Notes under the pieces: model-generated
What the model was told of the DNA's origin: nothing
The model's database searches: none
What the model saw: only the letters and a program-made list of their open reading frames with translations
Assembly (NCBI GenBank): GCA_002238725.1
Contig: MPMX01000034.1
Span: forward strand, 1 to 46,962
Length of the DNA: 46,962 bases
Direction of reading: 5' to 3'
Origin: Rhodospirillaceae bacterium bin65
GTDB lineage: Bacteria; Pseudomonadota; Alphaproteobacteria; Bin65
Made by a program: the position numbers and the translations under genes
Shown here: positions 7,312-14,612 of the stretch, one piece after another
Layout of the letters: each line of letters opens with the position of its first letter
Position numbering within the stretch: the stretch's first letter is position 1

Positions 7312-9879
7312 ATGGCGCGCGCCGCCGCCCTTTCCGGCAAAGGCAAATCCTCGTCCCGGCGGCTGAAGAAACAGCCTGCCGGCACGCTGCCCGGCGCGCA
7401 GGGCCGGCGCGGAGCGAGGCCGGCCTTCCTGCCGCCGGAGTTGAAGGTCCTGCTCAAGCGCAGTTGGCGGCGCACCTGCGGCGTCGTGCTGGCGCTGATC
7501 GCCGGCGCTTTCGTCCTGACGCTCGTGTCCTATACGCCGTCCGATTCGTCCTGGAACACGCTGTCCGATGCACCGGTCCGGAATCTGATGGGGATTGGCG
7601 GTTCCTGGGTTGCCGACGCCGTGCTGCAGACGATCGGACTGGGCGGCTATGTCCTCGCGCTGGCGCTCGCCGCCTGGGCCGGCCGGCTGGTAGGCGGCGT
7701 GCCGCTGGACGCTTTCGGTTGGCGCTTGCTGTTGCTGCCCGTAGCCGTCCTCATTCTGGTCGCCGCCTTTGCCGGTATTCCTGGCGCGCAGGGCTGGCCG
7801 GTGCATGCCGGGCCGGGCGGCGCAGTCGGACGGGCGCTGCTGATTACGGCGCGCGATATGCTCGGCAGCGAGGCGCAGGGCTGGCCCGCCGTGTTCATCG
7901 CCCTGGGGGTGGGAATCGTATTCCTGTTGCCGGTTCTGGGGCTGACGTTGCGCGAATGGCGTTGGATCGGAGCGCTTCTGTTCTGGCCATTCCGCTTCCC
8001 GTTCCGGCGGCGCGCCCGAACCGAATCCCGGGTGGAGCGCCCGCTGCGCGCAGAGCCCGATTTTGCTCAGGCCGATGACCGCGATATCAGCCCGGCGGCC
8101 GAAATCGCTGCACGGCCGCTCGCGTCCAAGATAAAGCGCGAGCGGGCCAAGTCAGGAGGCGCGGAAGGTTCCGACCGGAAACGCGGCAAGCGCGAGCCGG
8201 AAACCGGACAAGCGCCCGACCGTGGAACGAAGAAAGCGACTGCCGCCGCGCGTGCGGCAAAGCGGGCCGGAGCGCGGGCGAAACCGTTCCTGAAAAAACG
8301 CGCCAAGCTCATTGCGGACAAAGCGAAACCGCCGGCGCAGGGAGACCGGGCGCGCGAAGCCCGCGAACCGAAGCTGGATCTGGACCCGGGCCAATACAAG
8401 ACCCCGGCGCTCAGCCTGCTGCAGGAACCGCCGCCGGGGTCGGGCAGCAGTCTGGACACGACAGCCCTTGAGCAGAACGCCCGCTATCTCGAGACCGTCC
8501 TGGCCGATTTCGGGATCAAGGGGCGGATCGTCAAGGTCAGGCCGGGGCCGGTCGTCACCCTTTACGAACTGGAGCCGGCGCCGGGTGTGAAATCGTCTCG
8601 GGTCATCAATCTCGCCGACGATATCGCCCGGTCGATGAGCGCCCTCTCGGTCCGCGTCGCCGTTGTGCCGGGCCGCAATGTGATCGGGATCGAATTGCCC
8701 AATCAGAACCGGGAGACGGTTTATCTGCGCGAGATGATGGCGGCGCGCAGTTTCGAGCGGTCGGCTCACAAGCTGGCGCTGGCGCTGGGCAAGGATATCG
8801 GCGGCGCGCCGGTGCTGGCCGATCTTGCGAAGATGCCCCACCTGCTGATCGCCGGCACGACCGGTTCCGGCAAGTCGGTGGCGGTCAACACGATGATCCT
8901 GTCGCTGCTCTACCGGCTGCCGCCGGACCGGTGCAAGTTCATCATGATCGACCCCAAGATGCTGGAGCTGTCGATCTACGACGACATCCCCCAGCTGCTG
9001 ACGCCGGTGGTGACCGATCCGAAGAAGGCGGTCGTCGCCCTGCGCTGGGCGGTCCGGGAGATGGAGAACCGCTACCGGGCCATGTCCAAGATGGGCGTGC
9101 GCAATATCGACGGCTACAACCAGCGCCTCGCGGACGCCCGCCAGAACGGGGAATCGATTACGGAGAATGTCCGGATCGGCACCGACGATAACGGCCAGCC
9201 GGTCATGGAAGAGCGGGAAATGTCCCTCGACCCGCTGCCCTATATCGTGGTGATCGTCGACGAGATGGCCGACCTCATGCTGGTCGCGGGCAAGGATATC
9301 GAAGGCGCGGTCCAGCGCCTCGCCCAGATGGCGCGCGCGGCCGGCATCCACCTGATCATGGCGACCCAGCGGCCCTCGGTGGATGTCATTACCGGAACGA
9401 TCAAGGCGAACTTCCCGACGCGTATTTCGTTCCAGGTCACGACCAAGATCGACAGCCGCACCATCCTCGGCGACCAGGGCGCCGAGCAGCTGCTGGGCCA
9501 GGGCGATATGCTCTACATGGCGGGCGGCGGGCGCATCACCCGCGTCCACGGCCCCTTCGTCAGCGACGAAGAGGTCGAGGACGTGGTGGCTTTCCTGCGC
9601 ACGCAGGGCGAGCCGGTCTATCTCGACCGGATCACCGAAGAAGAGGACGAGGAGGACGGACTGCAAGGCCCGGCCGGCGGCGGGAATGGCGGCGACGACC
9701 TCTACGCCAAAGCCGTGGACATCGTCATGACAGAAGGCAAATGCTCGACCTCCTTCATACAGCGCCGGCTGCAGATCGGCTATAATCGGGCGGCGCGGCT
9801 CGTGGAACAGATGGAGCAGCGCGGAGTCGTGAGCCCGGCCAATCATGCCGGGAAGCGGGAAGTCCTGATCGGCGCCTGA
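7312..9879 (+). CDS. ftsK: DNA translocase FtsK
   Basis: The 855-residue protein moves chromosome DNA through the closing septum and aids dimer resolution at dif. The N-terminal region (about residues 45-230) holds four membrane segments. A lysine/arginine-rich linker follows to about 355. The motor carries Walker [13 protein letters not shown] near residue 513, Walker [12 protein letters not shown], then [14 protein letters not shown] and [17 protein letters not shown]. The C-terminal gamma domain, a winged helix that reads KOPS, is seen as [28 protein letters not shown] precedes the ATG. It leads into the lolA-like gene 51 bases downstream, a common alphaproteobacterial order. Confidence 0.95.
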   Translation: MARAAALSGKGKSSSRRLKKQPAGTLPGAQGRRGARPAFLPPELKVLLKRSWRRTCGVVLALIAGAFVLTLVSYTPSDSSWNTLSDAPVRNLMGIGGSWVADAVLQTIGLGGYVLALALAAWAGRLVGGVPLDAFGWRLLLLPVAVLILVAAFAGIPGAQGWPVHAGPGGAVGRALLITARDMLGSEAQGWPAVFIALGVGIVFLLPVLGLTLREWRWIGALLFWPFRFPFRRRARTESRVERPLRAEPDFAQADDRDISPAAEIAARPLASKIKRERAKSGGAEGSDRKRGKREPETGQAPDRGTKKATAAARAAKRAGARAKPFLKKRAKLIADKAKPPAQGDRAREAREPKLDLDPGQYKTPALSLLQEPPPGSGSSLDTTALEQNARYLETVLADFGIKGRIVKVRPGPVVTLYELEPAPGVKSSRVINLADDIARSMSALSVRVAVVPGRNVIGIELPNQNRETVYLREMMAARSFERSAHKLALALGKDIGGAPVLADLAKMPHLLIAGTTGSGKSVAVNTMILSLLYRLPPDRCKFIMIDPKMLELSIYDDIPQLLTPVVTDPKKAVVALRWAVREMENRYRAMSKMGVRNIDGYNQRLADARQNGESITENVRIGTDDNGQPVMEEREMSLDPLPYIVVIVDEMADLMLVAGKDIEGAVQRLAQMARAAGIHLIMATQRPSVDVITGTIKANFPTRISFQVTTKIDSRTILGDQGAEQLLGQGDMLYMAGGGRITRVHGPFVSDEEVEDVVAFLRTQGEPVYLDRITEEEDEEDGLQGPAGGGNGGDDLYAKAVDIVMTEGKCSTSFIQRRLQIGYNRAARLVEQMEQRGVVSPANHAGKREVLIGA

Positions 9880-9930
9880 CGCGACCGGGCCCGGGAAGGG
9901 TCCTCCTGCCGGGCTGTTTTCGAGGTCGCC

Positions 9931-10584
9931 ATGAAGCTGTTGCGCGCGTTACCGGGACTGACCGGGGCCGGCATCGCCGCACTCGTTTTGGCGGCCGGAG
10001 CCGCTGCGCAGACGCAGAAACCGGACCCCCTGAGCCAAAAGGACCGCGCCGATCTCAAGTGGATCGAAGCGAAGGTGAACGGTTTCCGCACGCTGCGGAC
10101 CCGGTTCCGGCAAATTTCACCGGGCGGACAGGTCAGCCGGGGCGACATCTTCATCCAGCGGCCGGGCCAGATGCGGATCCAGTTCGATCGGCGGAACCTG
10201 TTACTCCTCACCTCCCGTCTGTGGCTGATCGTGCTTGAGGGCAAGCACGGCGAGCCGCAGCATTTTCCGCTGAACTCGACTCCTGCCGGCATCCTCGTCC
10301 GGAATAAAGTGAGCTTCGACCGCGATATCCGCGTGACCCGCGTTCGGCGGACCGGCCGGACGATTCTGGTCACAATCGTCCGGCGAAATTCGCCCCGCCA
10401 GGGCCGAATGACCCTGACTTTCAAGCGCCCGTCCCTCGACCTGACCGGCTGGACCATCGTCGACGCCCAGGGGCAGCTCACGCGGGTGTTTCTGTCCGAA
10501 ACGCAGCTCGACGTGGCGCTGGCGCCGTCGCTGTTCGAGTTGCCGGCCGGCCGGCTGCCGAGCGGCCCAAGCATCGATCGATAG
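9931..10584 (+). CDS. LolA-like outer-membrane lipoprotein carrier family protein
   Basis: The 217-residue protein has an N-terminal signal peptide ending near AAGAAAQ and a LolA-type lipoprotein-carrier body. Typical features are VNGFRTLRTRFRQISPGG, GDIFIQRPGQMRIQF and the closing VFLSETQLDVALAPSLFELP. LolA shuttles lipoproteins through the periplasm from LolCDE to the outer-membrane receptor. The sequence is divergent from E. coli LolA, so it may be the alphaproteobacterial orthologue or a LolA-fold relative; position directly after ftsK favours the orthologue, since the same order is seen in other members of the class. Confidence 0.82.
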   Translation: MKLLRALPGLTGAGIAALVLAAGAAAQTQKPDPLSQKDRADLKWIEAKVNGFRTLRTRFRQISPGGQVSRGDIFIQRPGQMRIQFDRRNLLLLTSRLWLIVLEGKHGEPQHFPLNSTPAGILVRNKVSFDRDIRVTRVRRTGRTILVTIVRRNSPRQGRMTLTFKRPSLDLTGWTIVDAQGQLTRVFLSETQLDVALAPSLFELPAGRLPSGPSIDR

Positions 10585-10597
10585 GTCGAAGAAGCAT

Positions 10598-10625
10598 TTT
10601 ACCCGGCCGCGCGTATGCCTATAGT
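10598..10625 (+). promoter_or_regulatory. Putative promoter giving a leaderless transcript
   Basis: TTTACC (10598-10603) and TATAGT (10620-10625) are 16 bases apart. The expected transcription start falls at or just before the ATG at 10633, and no ribosome binding site lies between. The pattern suggests a leaderless mRNA and argues for the ATG at 10633 over the in-frame ATG at 10615, which overlaps the promoter. Confidence 0.5.
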
Positions 10626-10632
10626 GCGCGCC

Positions 10633-11433
10633 ATGACTGTTTCCTCACCTGTCCCGATCGTCGGCGTTTCGGCCTGCCGGCGCACTTACGAGAACGTCTT
10701 CGTCGTCCACTGGGTGATGCAGCGCAATCTGGAAGCCGTCCTGGAGTCTGCCGGCTGTGTGCCCCTGGCGATTCCTGCGATGGCGCGACATTTTCCGGCC
10801 GGGGGGATCGACAGCATCCTGGATCGGCTGGACGGCCTGTTGCTGACCGGCAGCCCGTCGAATGTCGAGCCGCATCACTATGGCGGCGAGCCGTTCGAAG
10901 GCGACTTGAACGATCCGGACCGGGACGCAACGACCCTGCCGCTGATCCGCGGCGCAGTCCGGCGCGGCATCCCGGTCTTTGCGATCTGCCGCGGCATACA
11001 GGAATTGAACGTCGCCATGGGCGGCAGCCTGTACGGCAAGCTGCATGAGGCGCCGGGCCACCGGGACCACCGGTCGGACAAGACCCGGCCGCGGGGCGTG
11101 CGGTCAGCACGCCAGCACCCGGTATCCATCGCCGAGCAAGGTCTGCTGCGCCGGATTCTCGGCGCCGGTTCGGTGGTCGTGAATACCCTGCATGCGCAGG
11201 GCATCCGGGAGCCGGCGCCGGGTGCACGGATCAATGCCGTGACCGACGACGGGGTTGTTGAGGCGATCGACTTTCCGGAAAGCCCCGGCTTCGTTCTCGG
11301 CGTGCAGTGGCATCCGGAAATCACCTATGACACGGACGCCAACAGCCGCGCTTTGTTCGAGGCGTTCGGCGCAGCGGTCCGGGCCTATGCAGGGGTGGAT
11401 ACGGCGGGCGGCCTTTTGACCGCAGCCGAATAG
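10633..11433 (+). CDS. Gamma-glutamyl-gamma-aminobutyrate hydrolase family (class I GATase-like) protein
   Basis: This 266-residue protein is a peptidase C26 / PuuD-type hydrolase. The nucleophile is Cys119 in FAICRGIQELNVAMGG and the catalytic His227-x-Glu229 lies in VLGVQWHPE. Family features ahead of these are GVSACRR near the start and LLTGSPSNVEPHHYGG. PuuD cleaves gamma-glutamyl-GABA in putrescine breakdown; no other putrescine gene is nearby, so the substrate here is open. ATG 10633 is preferred because a promoter-like -10 lies directly upstream and no ribosome binding site is present. Confidence 0.85.
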   Translation: MTVSSPVPIVGVSACRRTYENVFVVHWVMQRNLEAVLESAGCVPLAIPAMARHFPAGGIDSILDRLDGLLLTGSPSNVEPHHYGGEPFEGDLNDPDRDATTLPLIRGAVRRGIPVFAICRGIQELNVAMGGSLYGKLHEAPGHRDHRSDKTRPRGVRSARQHPVSIAEQGLLRRILGAGSVVVNTLHAQGIREPAPGARINAVTDDGVVEAIDFPESPGFVLGVQWHPEITYDTDANSRALFEAFGAAVRAYAGVDTAGGLLTAAE

Positions 11434-11466
11434 GCATAGCATCCATCCTGAGACAGCGTTGCGGGC

Positions 11467-12255
11467 ATGAAACTCGTCACTTGGAATATCAATTCCATCC
11501 GCCCGCGCCTTCACCTGATCGAACGGATGGTCGCGGCCGAAGACCCCGACGTGATCTGCCTGCAGGAAACGAAGGTCGAGGACGGCAAGTTTCCGCTCGA
11601 GCCCTTGCACGCACTCGGCTTCGCGCACATCGAACAATTCGGCATGAAGGCGTATCACGGCGTGGCGATCCTCTCGCGCTTGCCGCTGAAGGATCATGCC
11701 AGGCACTATTGGTGCGATATAGACGATGCGCGGCACCAGTCGGTGACCCTGCCGGGCGGGATTGAGCTGCACAATGTCTATCTGCCGTCGGGCGGCGACG
11801 AACCGGATCCGGAGATCAACCCGAAATTCGCCCACAAATTGCGTTTCATGACGGAACAGGCCGGCTGGTGGGCGACACAGGATCCGGACCGCCCGCGCAT
11901 CCTGGTCGGCGACCTGAACGTCGCGCCGCTGGAGACCGATGTCTGGTCCCACAAACAGCTTCTGAAGGTGGTGAGCCACACGCCCGTCGAGGTCGAGCAC
12001 TTCGGGCGGATGCAGGCGGCCCACCGGTGGGTAGACGCGGTTCGCGCGAAGATCGACCCGGCCGAGCCCCTGTTCACATGGTGGAGCTACCGCGCGCGGG
12101 ACTGGCGCGCCTCGAACCGGGGCCGGCGCCTCGACCATATCTGGGTCACGCCGCCCCTGGCGCCGAAAATCAGGGCGGCCCGGGTGGCGATGGACGCGCG
12201 CGACTGGGAAAGGGCATCCGACCACGCGCCTGTGCTGGTGGAACTGGACGTCTGA
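11467..12255 (+). CDS. xth: Exodeoxyribonuclease III (AP endonuclease)
   Basis: This 262-residue enzyme removes nucleotides 3'-to-5' from duplex DNA and cleaves at abasic sites in base-excision repair. The endonuclease/exonuclease/phosphatase-fold motifs are all present: WNINS at the start, the metal-binding Glu34 in CLQETK, GDLNVAP (Asp149, Asn151), RRLDHIW and the catalytic pair SDHAPV (Asp252, His253). Length is normal. It starts 33 bases after the amidotransferase-like gene and may share its transcript. No oddities seen. Confidence 0.94.
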   Translation: MKLVTWNINSIRPRLHLIERMVAAEDPDVICLQETKVEDGKFPLEPLHALGFAHIEQFGMKAYHGVAILSRLPLKDHARHYWCDIDDARHQSVTLPGGIELHNVYLPSGGDEPDPEINPKFAHKLRFMTEQAGWWATQDPDRPRILVGDLNVAPLETDVWSHKQLLKVVSHTPVEVEHFGRMQAAHRWVDAVRAKIDPAEPLFTWWSYRARDWRASNRGRRLDHIWVTPPLAPKIRAARVAMDARDWERASDHAPVLVELDV

Positions 12256-12363
12256 CCATCCGACTGCGGCGCCGCAGCCTTGCGGCGGCGCGGCCTCTTT
12301 CCCATATCCCGCCGGATGGCCGCCGCAGTGACAGCCGCAGTGACAGCCGCTCCGGGAACCCTT

Positions 12364-13542
12364 ATGGCGCGCAACGCAAGAACCTTCTTGTTCGCCTGGG
12401 CGATCGTATTCGCGGCCTTCGGCGCCGCAGAGGCGCAGGAAATGCCGCGTTCCGGAACGGACCGCGCAACCGCCCCGGAAATCCGCCAATCCGGCTGGGA
12501 CGCGGCCGGTCTCGACAGGGTCGTCGCGTTTGCGAAATCCCTGAGTACCGATACGCTGCTGATCGTTTCGCACGGCAAGGCGGTGGCGTCGCTGGGCGAT
12601 GCCTCGCAACGATACAGTGTGCACTCGATTCGCAAGGCGTTGCTGAGCGCGCTTGTCGGACAGAATGCCGGCAAGGGCCCGAAACGGATCGATCTCGACG
12701 CGACCCTGGCGCAACTCGGCATCGACGATTCGCCGGAACCCCTGTCGCCGCGGCAAAAGCAGGCGACCGTCCGGCATCTCATCCGGAGCATTTCGGGAAT
12801 AAATCACCGGGCCGCCGCCGAGGAAGGGCAGCGCGAAGAGAGGACGCGCCGCCTCGGCGCCGGCGAAAACGAACCGGGATCCAAATGGGCGTATAACAAT
12901 TGGGACTACAACGCCCTGACGACAATATTCGAGCGGCGCACGGGACTGTCGATCGGAGCCGCGTTCATGGCCGGCTTCGCAAGACCGGCAGGAATGGCGG
13001 ATTTCTCGGCGTCGGACGTGTCGTATGTCGCTGCACCGCAGGTATCGCGACATCGGGCAGCGATGTTCCGCATGTCCGGGCGCGACCTCGCTCTGTTCGG
13101 GAGGCTTTATCTCAACGGCGGCGCGGTCGACGGCAAGCGCCTGCTGCCCCGTTCCTGGATCGACCGTATTGCGGCGGAAGCGGTTGCGACCGGCATGGGC
13201 GGCCTGCGGGCCGGTCACAGCTACCTGTGGTGGGTGCCGTCGCCGGATACCGGGCTGCCGGCCGGCAGCTTCTGGGCGCTTGGCCTCGGCCATCAAGCCG
13301 TTATCGTGGTGCCGGCATGGCACACGGTAATCGTCCATCAGGCGGACATGGCGGTTTTCATGCGGCGCTTCCTGGGCCTGATCGGCGAACGGGGCATGGC
13401 CCCGAAGGCGGCGCTGGAATCCCTTGCCGTTTCGTGTCTTGGCGTTGCCGCCCGAACTTCCGATTTCTGCCGTAACGACAGATTCGTCCTGCGCCGGGAA
13501 TTCAGGCAGCTCATTTCTTTGATCGCGGCGGCGCGCCGTTGA
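12364..13542 (+). CDS. Secreted serine hydrolase, beta-lactamase/penicillin-binding fold
   Basis: The 392-residue protein has a signal peptide (MARNARTFLFAWAIVFAAFG, cleavage near AEAQ) and a class C beta-lactamase-type hydrolase fold. The SxxK nucleophile is Ser88-Ile-Arg-Lys91, and the YxN motif is Tyr177-Asn-Asn179. Instead of a clear KTG, the third motif region reads LGHQAVIVVP. Such proteins include esterases, D-amino-acid peptidases and carboxypeptidases; the substrate cannot be read. ATG 12364 is chosen because it gives a clean signal peptide; a longer frame starting at 12280 would be encoded through a tandem 12-base repeat (12322-12345) and is less likely. It is convergent with the methyltransferase gene. 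Confidence 0.82.
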   Translation: MARNARTFLFAWAIVFAAFGAAEAQEMPRSGTDRATAPEIRQSGWDAAGLDRVVAFAKSLSTDTLLIVSHGKAVASLGDASQRYSVHSIRKALLSALVGQNAGKGPKRIDLDATLAQLGIDDSPEPLSPRQKQATVRHLIRSISGINHRAAAEEGQREERTRRLGAGENEPGSKWAYNNWDYNALTTIFERRTGLSIGAAFMAGFARPAGMADFSASDVSYVAAPQVSRHRAAMFRMSGRDLALFGRLYLNGGAVDGKRLLPRSWIDRIAAEAVATGMGGLRAGHSYLWWVPSPDTGLPAGSFWALGLGHQAVIVVPAWHTVIVHQADMAVFMRRFLGLIGERGMAPKAALESLAVSCLGVAARTSDFCRNDRFVLRREFRQLISLIAAARR

Positions 13543-13555
13543 GCCGGTCGTACGG

Positions 13556-14074
13556 TCACCTCCGGTACAGGCGATAGGGCCAGGCCGAGATTCCTTCGGG
13601 CAGCGCCACCGCAGGCGGCTCCAGCCGGATCAGGCCGGCGCAGTCCATGTCCCGGTCGCCCAGCAGAATGCCGCCGGGCGCCAGCCGCTGCGCCATGACG
13701 CTGCCGACGAACCGGGCCAGCGCGGCATCGGCCCTGCGGCTCTCGGTGCCTATATCGGCATGGACAAACGCCGGCGGCCCTTCGATACCGGTCCAGCAGG
13801 TCAGCAGGGTCTCGCGAAAATCGCCGAGCACGATCCGCGCCGGCGCCGGTCGGCTGTGCGCCGCTGCATGGACCTCAAAATCGAACGCCCAGATTTCTCT
13901 GTCGGGAAACAGGCCGCGCAGATGGGAAAAGGTGCGCCCCTTGCCGAGGCCGATTTCGAGGATAGGACCATCGATGTTCGCGACCATCTCCGCGGCCCGG
14001 TCGAGCAGGGCCCGCTGGGTCGCCAGCCGGGCGATCATGCGTTCGAGCCGACTCTCCGCCACCGCATCCGTCAT
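13556..14074 (-). CDS. Small class I SAM-dependent methyltransferase
   Basis: A 172-residue protein with a Rossmann-type SAM-binding motif, ILEIGLGKGRTFSHLR (residues 38-53), an acidic strand end at IWAFDFEVHA and LAPGGILLGDRDMDC further on. The substrate is not recognisable. It starts 19 bases after the cyclic-nucleotide-binding gene on the same strand and is the last gene of the leftward half of the divergent cluster, so a role in modifying the glycan, lipid or regulator of that locus is possible but unproven. Confidence 0.75.
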   Translation of the reverse strand: MTDAVAESRLERMIARLATQRALLDRAAEMVANIDGPILEIGLGKGRTFSHLRGLFPDREIWAFDFEVHAAAHSRPAPARIVLGDFRETLLTCWTGIEGPPAFVHADIGTESRRADAALARFVGSVMAQRLAPGGILLGDRDMDCAGLIRLEPPAVALPEGISAWPYRLYRR

Positions 14075-14093
14075 CGGTCGGCGCCGCTCTTCG

Positions 14094-14540
14094 TCAGGCC
14101 GCGGTCAGTTCCCGGATCCGGGCGTTGGTCGCCTCCAGCCGCTTGGCCAGTTCGCGCATGATTTCGACTCCGATTTGCGGAAATTCCATGACCAGGCGGA
14201 AAAACAGCTCTTTTGAAACCACCATCGTATCGAGCCGGGTCGTCGCTTGCACGGTTGCCGTACGCGGGACATCCGTGAGGATGGCGATCTCGCCGATCAG
14301 CGCGTTCTTCCGGAAATGCGCCACGGTCAGCGGCCCGTCGTCCGTATCGATGATCACGTCCGCTTCGCCGTCGACGATGATGTAGGCGCTGTCGCCCTCG
14401 TCGCCCTGGCGGAACAGGAACTCGCCCTCGCTGTAGGTGTGCCGTTCGCTCGTGAATGCGAGGAGCTTCAGCTTCGACGATTCGATATTCGCGAACATCG
14501 GAATGTTGCGCAGTATCTCAACTTCTTCGTTCAGGCTCAC
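14094..14540 (-). CDS. Stand-alone cyclic-nucleotide-binding domain protein
   Basis: The 148-residue protein is a single CAP-type cNMP-binding domain followed by a C-terminal helix, with no DNA-binding domain. FLFRQGDEGDSAYIIVDGEA is the typical beta-barrel part. The phosphate-binding cassette IGEIAILTDVPRTATV keeps Gly83, Glu84 and Arg93, the residues that hold the ribose and phosphate of cAMP or cGMP, so it should be able to bind ligand. Lacking an output domain, it probably acts by protein contact. It follows the ABC gene by 72 bases on the same strand, making the ABC protein the obvious candidate partner. Confidence 0.88.
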   Translation of the reverse strand: MSLNEEVEILRNIPMFANIESSKLKLLAFTSERHTYSEGEFLFRQGDEGDSAYIIVDGEADVIIDTDDGPLTVAHFRKNALIGEIAILTDVPRTATVQATTRLDTMVVSKELFFRLVMEFPQIGVEIMRELAKRLEATNARIRELTAA

Positions 14541-14612
14541 GTTGCGTCCTCCAGTCCCTCACGCGAGAATCCCGTTGCTGCCGGTCGCGGACCGGCCTGC
14601 CCTCGCCCTGGC

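Noticed and set aside
8152..9846. A 564-codon open frame on the minus strand opposite ftsK
   Set aside because: It is the antisense shadow of a strongly conserved gene; its product is rich in His, Arg and Asp with no recognisable domain, as expected from GC-rich antisense frames.
12322..12350. Tandem 12-base repeat GCCGCAGTGACA (two copies plus a partial)
   Set aside because: Only about two and a half units, just before the serine hydrolase start; too short to claim a function.
11104..13338. A 744-codon minus-strand frame across three plus-strand genes
   Set aside because: It crosses the amidotransferase-like gene, xth and the serine hydrolase, all with intact catalytic motifs on the plus strand.
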